This document shows positions 26,854 to 34,392 of a stretch of DNA of 35,783 bases, piece by piece. The notes under the pieces were generated by a model. It saw nothing but the letters and a program-made list of their open reading frames with translations, did no database searches and was not told where the DNA came from. The stretch lies in NCBI GenBank assembly GCA_002347755.1, contig DDXT01000016.1, forward strand, positions 1 through 35,783, in the 5' to 3' direction. The translations under genes and the position numbers were made by a program. The number at the start of each line of letters is the position of its first letter. Position 1 is the first letter of the stretch. Origin of the DNA: Caryophanales bacterium UBA2253 (GTDB lineage: Bacteria > Bacillota_I > Bacilli_A > ML615J-28 > CAG-698).

Positions 26854-27636
26854 TTAGAAATCACCCGAACAGATCTTCTTGGCCGGACCCGTCAACAATA
26901 TTTCCCCGTCCGCATGGCTCTGGACCAAAACTTTCCCCAGCGGAAAAGAAACGGTGACCTCTTCATCGCAATAACCCTTGTTTTTTCCGATGACAAAACT
27001 GGCCGCCGCCCCGGTACCGCAGGCCATGGTCCACCCGACACCCCGTTCGTAAGTCCGAACCAAGAAATTTTCCCGATCGATCACTTGAACGAAATCGACG
27101 TTGGCTCGGTCTCCGAAAATCGGATGATTGGAAATTCGTTCGCCGAGTTCTTGAACCTGTACCGAATCCACGTTCAGCACAAAGACCACCGCGTGAATCG
27201 CACCGGTAAAAACCGCGCTGACTCGGACCCCAAACAAAGGCTGATTTAGAAACTTCGATTCGGTATTATGGATCTGCATTATTTCCGAATCAAAAACCGG
27301 TTTGCCCAAATTGGTTTTGTAAAGATCGTCTTTCAAAAACTCAACCGTTTTAATTCCGGCGAGCGTTTGGACTTCCAATAATGGTCCAAGTGCCACTTTA
27401 TGATCTTTGCAATATTTCCCAAAGCAACGCAAGCCGTTTCCGCACATGGTTCCTTCCGAACCATCCGCGTTATAAAAAAGCATCGTGAGCGGATCTTTCT
27501 TGACGATGATCAGCCCGTCGGCCCCGACGCCAATGTGACGATCGCAAACCTTCTTTGCCAACTCCGAGTAATCAAGGGTTTGTTCCTCCACGATGATGAA
27601 ATCATTTCCCAGTCCGTGATATTTGTTAAATTTCAT
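26854..27636 (-). CDS. dapF: Diaminopimelate epimerase
   Basis: 260 residues. It interconverts LL- and meso-diaminopimelate for lysine and peptidoglycan synthesis. The two catalytic cysteines are Cys65 (TMCGNG) and Cys206 (MACGTGAAAS), each at the head of its domain; GNDF at 10-13 and NADGS at 56-60 are family marks. The segment before the second Cys reads ERGVGWTMACG, with Trp where many members have Glu or another residue. Other lysine genes are not in the window. It has its own promoter and terminator, with AAGGAG before the ATG. Confidence 0.93.
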   Translation of the reverse strand: MKFNKYHGLGNDFIIVEEQTLDYSELAKKVCDRHIGVGADGLIIVKKDPLTMLFYNADGSEGTMCGNGLRCFGKYCKDHKVALGPLLEVQTLAGIKTVEFLKDDLYKTNLGKPVFDSEIMQIHNTESKFLNQPLFGVRVSAVFTGAIHAVVFVLNVDSVQVQELGERISNHPIFGDRANVDFVQVIDRENFLVRTYERGVGWTMACGTGAAASFVIGKNKGYCDEEVTVSFPLGKVLVQSHADGEILLTGPAKKICSGDF

Positions 27637-27655
27637 GATGTTCTCCTTGCTTATT

Positions 27656-27683
27656 ATTATACTGCAATTCGCTTTGAAAACAA
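27656..27683 (-). promoter_or_regulatory. Promoter of dapF
   Basis: On minus, TTGTTT (plus 27678-27683), 16 bp, TATAAT (plus 27656-27661). It lies between the pyk terminator and the dapF SD. Confidence 0.7.
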
Positions 27684-27684
27684 G

Positions 27685-27710
27685 AAAAAACGATTAGTCG
27701 CCTAATCGTT
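27685..27710 (-). terminator. Terminator of pyk
   Basis: The stem AACGATTAG / CTAATCGTT (plus 27689-27710) with a short loop is followed on minus by TTTTTTC. It lies 9 nt beyond the pyk stop. Confidence 0.88.
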
Positions 27711-27719
27711 AAATTTGGG

Positions 27720-29138
27720 TTATTCAATATCAATGATCCGCATGCTGTTGGTGGTTCCGTGAACTTGTCCCCATCCGGAGGTCAGAATGATTGAAGATCC
27801 GGGTTTAAAACCAAAATCTTTGGCCACTTCGATCGCCGTACTGTTGTATGACAAATAATCGGTTACATCGCCGCGGATGGTCGGATTCACTCCCCAATAA
27901 TAGGACAGTTTTCTACAAGTTTCGATGGAATCGGTTACTGCGATGATGGGAACCGATGGCCGAAACTTACAGATCCGTTTAGCCGTTCCGCCCGTCTCGG
28001 TAAAAGCCACGATCGCCACGGCTTTGTCCAAAGTCAAAGCGGTTTGCGCCACCGCGATGCCAATGGCATCGTTATTGGTCCTTTGGCTGGTCTTGATGGC
28101 CTTGGCCAATTTGTCTTCGTAGGGGATGATCTCTTCAATGGCTTTCGCGATCGTGTCCATGGTCTCAACCGCTTCAATCGGATAATCGCCAGAGGCGGTT
28201 TCCCCCGAAAGCATGATGGCATCCGATCCGTCCAAAATGGCGTTGGCGACGTCGGAAGCTTCCGCCCGGGTCGGGCGCGGATTGGAAGTCATTGATTCAA
28301 GCATATGCGTAGCGGTAATGACCGGTTTCCCGATTTCATTGGCTTTGGCGATAATCTTCTTTTGGTAGATCGGGACTAATTGGGGCGAAACTTCGACGCC
28401 CAAGTCCCCGCGGGCCACCATGACGCCGTCGGCCACTGACAATATCTCTTCCAGATTGTCATAACCTTCCTGGTTCTCGATTTTGGCGATGATCTCCATT
28501 GATTCATGGCCAACCGAACGCAAGATCTCCCGAATGTCAAGAACGTCTTTGGCGGTGCGGATGAAAGAAGCTGAGACTAGATCACAACCGTTGGCCGCCG
28601 CGAATTTTAGATCTTCGCGGTCTTTATCGGAAATGAATGGCATGCTCAGTTTTACATTCGGGACATTGACGCCTTTTTTGGATTTGATGATCCCGGAATT
28701 TTTGACCACGCAACGCAAAACATCGTGATTGGTTTCCAGAACGTCAAGACGCATTTTCCCGTCATCAATCAACAGGTAATCGCCGGCTTTGATGTCGAGA
28801 AACAATTCCGGGCTGGAAATGTGAAACTTCTCGGAAGTGCCGTTTATTTCGGCTTTGTAAATCAAAACTTCCTGGCCTTTTTTGAAAGCCGCTTGTCCGT
28901 TTTCAAAAACTCCGGTCCGAATCTCCGGGCCTTTGGTGTCGGCCATGATGCCAATGAAACGATTCATTTTTGCGGAGATTTCGCGAATGTTTTTGATTCG
29001 CGAACCATGTTCCTCATAATTACCGTGCGAAAAATTGAGGCGGGCCACATTCATTCCGACCTTGATCAATTTTTCAAGCATCTCCGGGGATTCCGAAGCG
29101 GGTCCGATGGTACATACTATTTTGGTTTTTCTTTTCAT
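27720..29138 (-). CDS. pyk: Pyruvate kinase
   Basis: 472 residues. It makes pyruvate and ATP from phosphoenolpyruvate and ADP in glycolysis. Motifs: KIVCTIGPASES at the N terminus, NFSHG near residue 36, the substrate-site MVARGDLGVE, and the allosteric C domain. It is the plain form without the extra C-terminal PEP-utiliser domain of Bacillus. The N terminus fixes the ATG, yet no SD precedes it (upstream bases read ACAAGTTATTT). A promoter TTAAGA (plus 29175-29180), 17 bp, TATATT (plus 29152-29157) would start RNA only about 6 nt before the ATG, so the message may be nearly leaderless. An IS110-family element lies directly upstream and may have replaced the original leader. Confidence 0.95.
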   Translation of the reverse strand: MKRKTKIVCTIGPASESPEMLEKLIKVGMNVARLNFSHGNYEEHGSRIKNIREISAKMNRFIGIMADTKGPEIRTGVFENGQAAFKKGQEVLIYKAEINGTSEKFHISSPELFLDIKAGDYLLIDDGKMRLDVLETNHDVLRCVVKNSGIIKSKKGVNVPNVKLSMPFISDKDREDLKFAAANGCDLVSASFIRTAKDVLDIREILRSVGHESMEIIAKIENQEGYDNLEEILSVADGVMVARGDLGVEVSPQLVPIYQKKIIAKANEIGKPVITATHMLESMTSNPRPTRAEASDVANAILDGSDAIMLSGETASGDYPIEAVETMDTIAKAIEEIIPYEDKLAKAIKTSQRTNNDAIGIAVAQTALTLDKAVAIVAFTETGGTAKRICKFRPSVPIIAVTDSIETCRKLSYYWGVNPTIRGDVTDYLSYNSTAIEVAKDFGFKPGSSIILTSGWGQVHGTTNSMRIIDIE

Positions 29139-29151
29139 AAATAACTTGTAT

Positions 29152-29180
29152 AATATAAAACATAAGATATTAGTTCTTAA
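29152..29180 (-). promoter_or_regulatory. Possible near-leaderless promoter of pyk
   Basis: On minus, TTAAGA (plus 29175-29180), 17 bp, TATATT (plus 29152-29157). A second TATAAT (plus 29189-29194) has no -35 at a normal distance. Confidence 0.4.
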
Positions 29181-29221
29181 GTTGTTATATTATAGTTCCT
29201 TTCCTTTCTAATATTTTATAC

Positions 29222-29243
29222 ATTTTACCATCTATGGTAAAAT
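29222..29243. repeat. 9-bp inverted repeat at the left of the IS
   Basis: ATTTTACCA and TGGTAAAAT form a perfect stem around TCTA. Each strand shows TGG TAAAAT, an extended -10 pattern. On plus, TTTATA (29215-29220) stands 17 bp before TAAAAT (29238-29243), so transcription could begin near 29250, at the start of the structured noncoding region. Confidence 0.6.
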
Positions 29244-29249
29244 CATTAT

Positions 29250-29436
29250 GTACTGTGGATTAGTTTCTGTACAAATACAGCTTGACTGTTTGAGGAGACT
29301 CTAACCACAGTTTTCATTACTTAGCGGTAATTAGTTAGATAACGCTTTGACGTTTTATTTCAAGCAAGACTACGAGTAGGAAAACCAGTGGTATAACCCA
29401 GTACAAACTATTTCTACACCAGAGGAGGGGATACAT
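29250..29436 (+). ncRNA. Candidate bridge (seek) RNA of the IS110 element
   Basis: The stretch between the proposed promoter and the transposase ATG is noncoding and about 187 nt, near the known bridge RNA size. The first stem pairs CTGTGG-a-TTAG (29253-29263) with CTAACCACAG (29301-29310), enclosing a CTGTA/TACAG hairpin with a CAAA loop. Further short pairings follow: ATTAC with GTAAT (about 29317-29332), and GCTT.GA with TCAAGC (about 29344-29365). Known IS110-group elements encode, upstream of the transposase, an RNA with two internal loops that base-pair with target and donor DNA. The loops cannot be assigned without the insertion boundaries. Confidence 0.5.
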
Positions 29437-29438
29437 CC

Positions 29439-30611
29439 ATGTATCTTATTGGAATTGATATTTCCAAGTTTAAACATGACTGTTTCATTGCTACTGAAAC
29501 AGGGGAAGTCATTCATGAATCTTTCTCATTTAATAATGATTCCTATGGCTTTAGTCAACTATTAGTGATTCTTCATTTGCTAGACCCAACAAAAGAAAAA
29601 AGAATAGGCATGGAAGCTACAGGACATTACGGAAACAACTTAATGCGCTTCTTGCATGATAACAAGTTTTCTTTTATGGTTCTAAATCCTTATTTAACTG
29701 AGAAATACCGAAAAGCAACCTCGTTAAGAAAGACTAAAACCGATAAGATTGATGCTCGTATTATTTCTAGAATGTTGTTATCTATTGACTACCAAGCCTA
29801 TTCATCAAAATCTTATCATATTTCTTCACTAAAGTCATTAACAAGGTTTAGATTCCGTATGATAGAAGCTAGAACCAAACTCAAAATGAGGGTTCAAAAC
29901 ATTCTAGATCTTACATTCCCTGAATTTTCAAAATATTTTTCTACCATATTTGGCATATTGCCTATGAGAATCCTATCCAACTATCCTGCACCAGAAAAAT
30001 TAGCACAGGTTGATGTTCTATCTGTTTATGAAAAAGTTAAAGAGGGTATTAGAGGCTCTTATAGTTTTCAGAAGTTTTCTAACCTCATCAATGAAGCTAA
30101 AAATACGATTGGAAAGTCTAACGAAAATTATGAATTTGAACTGGTATCGAGTTTACGCTTAATAAACGATTACAATGATGAAATAGAGAAAACCGAAACA
30201 CAAATTGAGACTATTATGAACCAATACAATTTTAAAATATTAACTATCCCTGGAATTGGTATTTAATCTGCTGCTGTGATTGTTTCTGAATATGGTGATT
30301 TTAGTCACTATGATAATTCGGATAAAATGCTATCATTTGCAGGCCTTGAGCCTTCTGTTTCACAGTCAGGAACCCAATCCTTTAATGGCCATATGGTGAA
30401 ACGCGGTTCTCCTCATTTGAGATATGCACTCATGATGGTAGCAATGACAGTATTTAAAAACAATCCTGTTTTTGCCGCTTATTACTGGAAAAAACGAAAT
30501 GAAGGAAAATACCATCGAGTTGCTCTTTCTCATGTCGTCAAAAAACTACTTCGTATCATCCATTATTTAGAGATAAATAATTGTAATTTTGATCCAGAAC
30601 TATTGAAGTAG
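29439..30611 (+). pseudogene. IS110-family transposase with in-frame stop
   Basis: The full reading frame is 390 codons with one TAA at 30264-30266 (codon 276). Both sides are in the same frame and read smoothly (IPGIGI, stop, SAAVIVSEYG), so this is one nonsense change. The N-terminal RuvC-like DEDD domain is intact: Asp7, Glu59, Asp102, Asp105. The C-terminal Tnp_20 domain has KRGSPHLRYAL with the catalytic Ser324. The SD GAGGAGGGG precedes the ATG. The 275-residue product lacks the serine domain, so the copy is probably inactive unless the stop is read through or a relative acts in trans. Everything else looks fresh, so inactivation is recent. Confidence 0.85.
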
Positions 30612-30756
30612 CATCAATAGTTCCAATGGATTGAAAAAATTGACTCAATCCATTAACAATTATATAAAAGTCATGTATGGGAAGATTTAATCTTATAATC
30701 ATGCCCTCTATTGTTATGCAATCATATTTAATTATATAAATTTTTTAAGATCTATC

Positions 30757-30762
30757 TTGACT
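30757..30762 (+). promoter_or_regulatory. Isolated -35-like TTGACT near the IS right end
   Basis: TTGACT at 30757-30762 has no -10 at the normal distance. In IS110-type circles, an outward -35 in the right end is joined to a -10 in the left end. This hexamer could play that part with the TAAAAT at 29238. The rest of 30612-30838 holds only a weak hairpin (ATGGATTGA / TCAATCCAT, about 30626-30655). Confidence 0.3.
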
Positions 30763-30838
30763 TTTAATAGTTAGTCTCCTTTAACAGAATATAGTTATTA
30801 TACTACTTTTTTAGGAAAATGGTAATGAAAACGTTAAA

Positions 30839-31622
30839 TCAAAAATTCCCGGCTCTTAAAACGGTTATGAGCGTAAATAAAAGCCAAAATACTCAGTGTT
30901 CCATAAAGGAGCATGTTAACATGCTCATTTGCGCTCCGCCCTTCAGAAGAACAATCGGATCAGAAAACGTAAAGATGGTGATGTACTTAAGTTTTTTAGC
31001 CACTCGTTGTTGGTCAGCTGGGAAACGAGAGCAATGATGTAAAGCGGAAAAGGGATCAGCAGCGAAACCATGTTTTTCACGTTTCCGCGCAAGGCGGCTC
31101 CCAGGGCCATTCCTAAAATATCCATCATCATGAGCATCAAAGTAAATAACAAAGAAAACAGCACAAAGTCGGGGATGTTCACAGTCGGTTCCACCGCCAA
31201 AAAGCCGATAATGTTAAATATGAACATGCCGACCGAAAAAGCCAGCACCTGAATCATCGCCGCATAAAGCTTGTTCCAAAAAACTCGCTTCGGGAAACCG
31301 GAAGGGAAAACGTTGCATCGCTTGAGTGTTCGCGTTCTTCTTTGGTAATTGAATTGAATCCCAACATAACGGCGAAGATGGAGACAAAGATTTGCATCAT
31401 TATGGCTCCTTGGGTCGCGAAGTACTCCAAAACCGTATCCGGGATTCCCCCAAATTGTTCCATGATCGTTTGGAGTTCCGCCGGAATCAACGCATAGATG
31501 TCTTTTACCATCGGATAAAGGATAAAGAGAAGAAACAAAGTGATCCTGACGGCCAAAGTCCAAACCAAGAGCCCTTTCCAGGCTCTTTTCAGTTCCATTT
31601 TTATGATCGTAAAATTAAACAT
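30839..31622 (-). pseudogene. ABC-2 type permease, decayed
   Basis: The start ATG 31622 (SD GAAGGA) opens a normal ABC-2 permease: MFNFTIIKMELKRAWKG, a TM helix, an extracytoplasmic loop, then LGFNSITKEE. Frame is lost at about 31288-31291, where restoring one A gives PVSRKRVFWNKL. The second frame carries four TM helices, then is lost again at an A6 tract (plus 30992-30997), where a seventh A gives WLKKLKYITIFTFSDP. That frame then meets TGA at 30893-30895, followed by VFWLLFTLITVL, the expected last helix, and a final TGA at 30839-30841. So there are two 1-nt losses and one nonsense change. The start overlaps the ATPase pseudogene stop by 8 nt, the usual two-gene exporter layout. Confidence 0.85.
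30909..30926. repeat. 18-bp perfect palindrome
   Basis: GAGCATGTTAACATGCTC lies within the decayed permease 3' end. It has no T run and no loop, so it is not a typical terminator. Confidence 0.7.
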
Positions 31623-32481
31623 TGCTTTTTTCCTTCTGGTAATAATGCATGAAGATTTCCTCCAACTCCATTTCATTGATATGGAACTTGGTCAATTGAT
31701 GTTTGGACAGTTCGAAGATCAAAGCATTCATGCCGCTTTTGAAAAGATAGGAGATCTCTTCTTCGGTTTTGCTTAAGAAAACCAAATCGGGAAGAACAAT
31801 TTCCAACACCGGAGCCATCGTAACTTTTTCGTGTCGCGTTTGTTTAAGTTCGGAAATCCCTTGGGTAAACAGAACTTCGCCGTTTTTAATCAGGCAAACC
31901 CGGTCGCAGATCTTTTCAACATCGTTCAAAACATGACTCGAAAGCAAGGTCGAAGCTCCGCGCTTCTTCTCTTCTTCCAAAAGTTCAAAGAATTTTTTTT
32001 GATTGAGCGGATCCAAACCCGAAGTCGGTTCGTCCAAAACGATCAATTCGGGAGAATGCATGAGCGCCGCCACAATCCCGATCTTCTTTTTGTTTCCAAA
32101 GGACAATTCTCCCACCCGCCGGTTAAGATCCAAATCAAAATACTCGGCCAGTTCGCGCCAATGGATTTAGGCCCATTTTCGAATGTCCGAAAAGTACTTT
32201 AGTTGTTCTTCAACTCGCAGTTCCGGGAACATGAAAACTTCGCCCGGAAGATAGCCGATTCGAGAATTGATCAGTGACGAGGGCTTTTCTCCGAAAATCC
32301 GGATTTCTCCCGAATTCTTTCGGATCAATCCCATGATCAAACGAATGACGGTCGATTTTCCGGCGCCGTTGGGGCCAACAAAACGCCATATTTCTCCCGA
32401 CGATAGGGCAACCCCAGCGTTTTTCACGCCGCGATTAGGTCCGTAATACCTTTTTTAATCATTGATTTCCAGACTGATGAT
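31615..32481 (-). pseudogene. ABC transporter ATPase, decayed
   Basis: The reading frame is continuous over 288 codons but broken by substitutions. The expected start, six bases after AGGAG, is ATC (plus 32479-32481) instead of ATG. Codon 9 is TAA (plus 32455-32457), inside SLEIND-stop-KRYYGPNRG, where TTA (Leu) is the likely ancestor. Codon 105 is TAA (plus 32167-32169). Between and after these, the ATPase is well kept: Walker A GPNGAGKST, signature-type LSFGN, Walker B LIVLDEP, and SSHVLND with the switch His. It is the partner of the decayed permease. The kept motifs show that decay is recent. Confidence 0.85.
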
Positions 32482-32542
32482 GCTTTTCTCCTAATAATTT
32501 TCTTCCCCAGTATAATGACACAAAACTAGAATATTCCCAAAC

Positions 32543-32569
32543 TAAAAAAAGGACCTCAAGGGCCCTTTT
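32543..32569 (-). terminator. Terminator after the YwaF-like pseudogene
   Basis: On minus, the stem AAAAGGGCC / GGTCCTTTT (one G-U pair, CTTGA loop; plus 32547-32569) is followed by more T. It overlaps the TGA that ends the pseudogene. Confidence 0.75.
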
Positions 32570-33342
32570 GAGATGCCGTTTGCATGTGCTCATACAATTC
32601 ATATATTCCAAAGAAAAGCCAATGAGTCGAAACTCCCAAAGCAAACATCAAAAGCAAATAAATGCCGTTGACGTCCGTTCCCAAGAAATTGACCCGGTTT
32701 CCCCCATCCATAGAATGTTTCCATCGGCGTTTCGATTTCCAGACGCATGGAGTAAGCATAATTGAAAATGAAATCGGGCATTAGCCGGATAAACAAATTA
32801 TTGACCGGGATCCTCGCCAAGTAATAAGCCAAAATAATTACCAGGCTTTGGCGGTGGGCTTTTTTATCAATGACGAATTGTTTGGAAAGAAGCACTCAAA
32901 CCGTGGTCCCGACGATCACAGTAGGGCTGAGCAGATAAGCAAACCCCCGAAAACTGATGACCGTTTCCATATGGGCCAGCCCGTCCGCGAAAATTATGCT
33001 CATCGCCGCAAATGGCAAATTGAAGCAAAATGCGATTGCAAACATGACTTTGCTCTTGAGCAAAAAAGCGAACAGCATGATGAAAGTCGCCAAGTGGCAG
33101 ATTTGCAAGGGGATGATGTCCGGCTGAAGCCGATTTCCCCCTTGAATGAATATTTCCGTATTGCGCAAACCCAAATTGATTACGGCGATGACCGACAAGA
33201 TGATTCCGACGATCCTTTGGATCTTGGGGCTTTTGTTTCGCAGCGAAAAATACAAGACGGTCGCCAAAACCACCGGCGCCAGCATAAAGAGAACCTGGAA
33301 AAGGCTCCACATTTTGAAGATCGAAAGCAGTTCACCGATCAT
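32556..33342 (-). pseudogene. YwaF/TIGR02206-type membrane protein, decayed
   Basis: The start ATG 33342 (SD AGGGGAA) opens a multi-pass protein of the YwaF/TIGR02206 type (IIPLQICHLATF, then AYLLSPTVIVG). A TGA at 32896-32898 ends it after 148 residues; the same frame continues with VLLSKQFVIDKK and NYAYSMRLEIETP. Frame then shifts at a plus C5 tract (32701-32705); removing one base gives YGWGNRVNFLGTDVNG and a last TM helix. So there is one nonsense change and one 1-nt insertion. Function of the intact family is unknown. Confidence 0.8.
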
Positions 33343-33386
33343 TTACGTTCCCCTTATTTCTTGATATTGTTGGCCTTTTATGAGTT

Positions 33387-34361
33387 TCAGTCAACTTTTT
33401 GTTTGGTGACTTTTTCCGGTTCGGACATATGAATTACCATCTGAGGGAAAGGAATTTCAATTTGGTTTTCATCGAACAATAATTTCATGGCCCGGTTCAG
33501 GTCCCTAGTGACCTGATATTTTTTGGATTCTTCCGTTTTCGCAAAAACCCGGATGGTAACCCCGGAATCACCCAAAGATTGAACACCACGATAGTAAGGA
33601 CCTTCGGCGATGTCGGGAATTGCTTCTTTCATTTTTCCTAAATTATTTTTGATGGTGGTCTCAACCTTTTCCAAATTCTCGCCATAAGTTATGGAAATGT
33701 CACAAATGGCGGGAGAAAGGTGCGAGGATGTATTGACGGCACTCCGAATATCCGAATTGTTGATGGTTTTGACGTCACCGTTCACATCTTCGAATTTGGT
33801 GGTGCGGATGCCGATCTCAGTGACCGTTCCCCGAAAGTCCCCGATTTGAATGACATCGCCAACCGAAAATTGTTTTTCGAAAATTAAAAACAAACCGCTC
33901 AAAACATCCTCGATCAAGCTTTGGGCTCCAAAACTGATGGCCAATCCCAAAATCCCGGCACTGGCCAGCAGAGTCGGAGTTTCCACTCCCCAAGCGCTTA
34001 AAATCAGGAATAGGCCAACAATGAGACTGCCATATCGAATGATGCTGACCAAAAGGTTTCCGATCGTTTCGCTGCGGTGACTGCGAACGGTCAAAAGTAG
34101 CACCAAAAATTTCAAAATCTGGTTCAGGATCCACATGAAGATGATAATGGTTATGCTTTCCAAAAGATTGACATAATTGTTCTGAAAGAATTTTACAATG
34201 TTGAAAAACTTTCCGACGCTGTTGGAAATGACGTCTTCAAAGACTGTCCCCCCAAACAAATATGGGGTGGCGATGGCCAAAAACAGCAGGATCACAATGA
34301 CCGCCGTAACTATGATGGTTTTGATTTTTTCTTTTTTGGTTCTCTGTTTGAAATTTAACAT
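33387..34361 (-). CDS. mscS: Small-conductance mechanosensitive channel (MscS family)
   Basis: 324 residues. Three TM helices lie at about 15-38, 65-92 and 105-130; the pore helix follows at about 130-155 with the Gly/Ala-rich ASAGILGLAISFGAQ. The beta domain (FSVGDVIQIGDFRGTVTEIG near 165-185, INNSDI near 202) and the C-terminal alpha/beta domain follow. The channel opens under membrane tension and releases solutes on osmotic downshock. The SD is AAGGAG. It lies 31 nt after the upstream surface-protein gene and 44 nt before the decayed YwaF-like gene, with no terminator in either gap, so the three probably share a transcript. Confidence 0.92.
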   Translation of the reverse strand: MLNFKQRTKKEKIKTIIVTAVIVILLFLAIATPYLFGGTVFEDVISNSVGKFFNIVKFFQNNYVNLLESITIIIFMWILNQILKFLVLLLTVRSHRSETIGNLLVSIIRYGSLIVGLFLILSAWGVETPTLLASAGILGLAISFGAQSLIEDVLSGLFLIFEKQFSVGDVIQIGDFRGTVTEIGIRTTKFEDVNGDVKTINNSDIRSAVNTSSHLSPAICDISITYGENLEKVETTIKNNLGKMKEAIPDIAEGPYYRGVQSLGDSGVTIRVFAKTEESKKYQVTRDLNRAMKLLFDENQIEIPFPQMVIHMSEPEKVTKQKVD

Positions 34362-34392
34362 GGGTTCTTCTCCTTCATATTCATATTCAAGT

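Larger units (their letters stand above)
29220..30770 (+). mobile_element. IS110-family insertion sequence (ends approximate)
   Basis: The element has a DEDD/Tnp_20 transposase, a noncoding 5' region of about 200 nt, and about 150-200 nt of A+T-rich 3' sequence. It is more A+T-rich than the surrounding genes. No terminal inverted repeats are seen, as expected for IS110. Bounds come from neighbours: the left end lies between the pyk ATG (29138) and the hairpin at 29222; the right end lies between the transposase stop (30611) and the last recognisable host codons (30839). I could not identify the core dinucleotide or flanking target. Confidence 0.65.

Noticed and set aside
29139..30838. Target-site duplication flanking the IS.
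   Set aside because: Short matches such as TAGTTCC occur on both sides but are too brief and misplaced to call.
30893..32898. TGA codons at 30893-30895 and 32896-32898 sit where Trp would fit, suggesting TGA-Trp recoding.
   Set aside because: TGA ends intact genes here (2090-2092, the ends of cca, deoC and the YmfH-like gene), and Trp is written TGG throughout. The affected genes also carry TAA stops or frameshifts.
30839..33342. The frameshifts at 31289, 30992 and 32701 could be homopolymer sequencing errors.
   Set aside because: Not fully excluded for each indel, but the same genes carry substitution-type stops and a lost start, and no such breaks occur in the other 30 kb.
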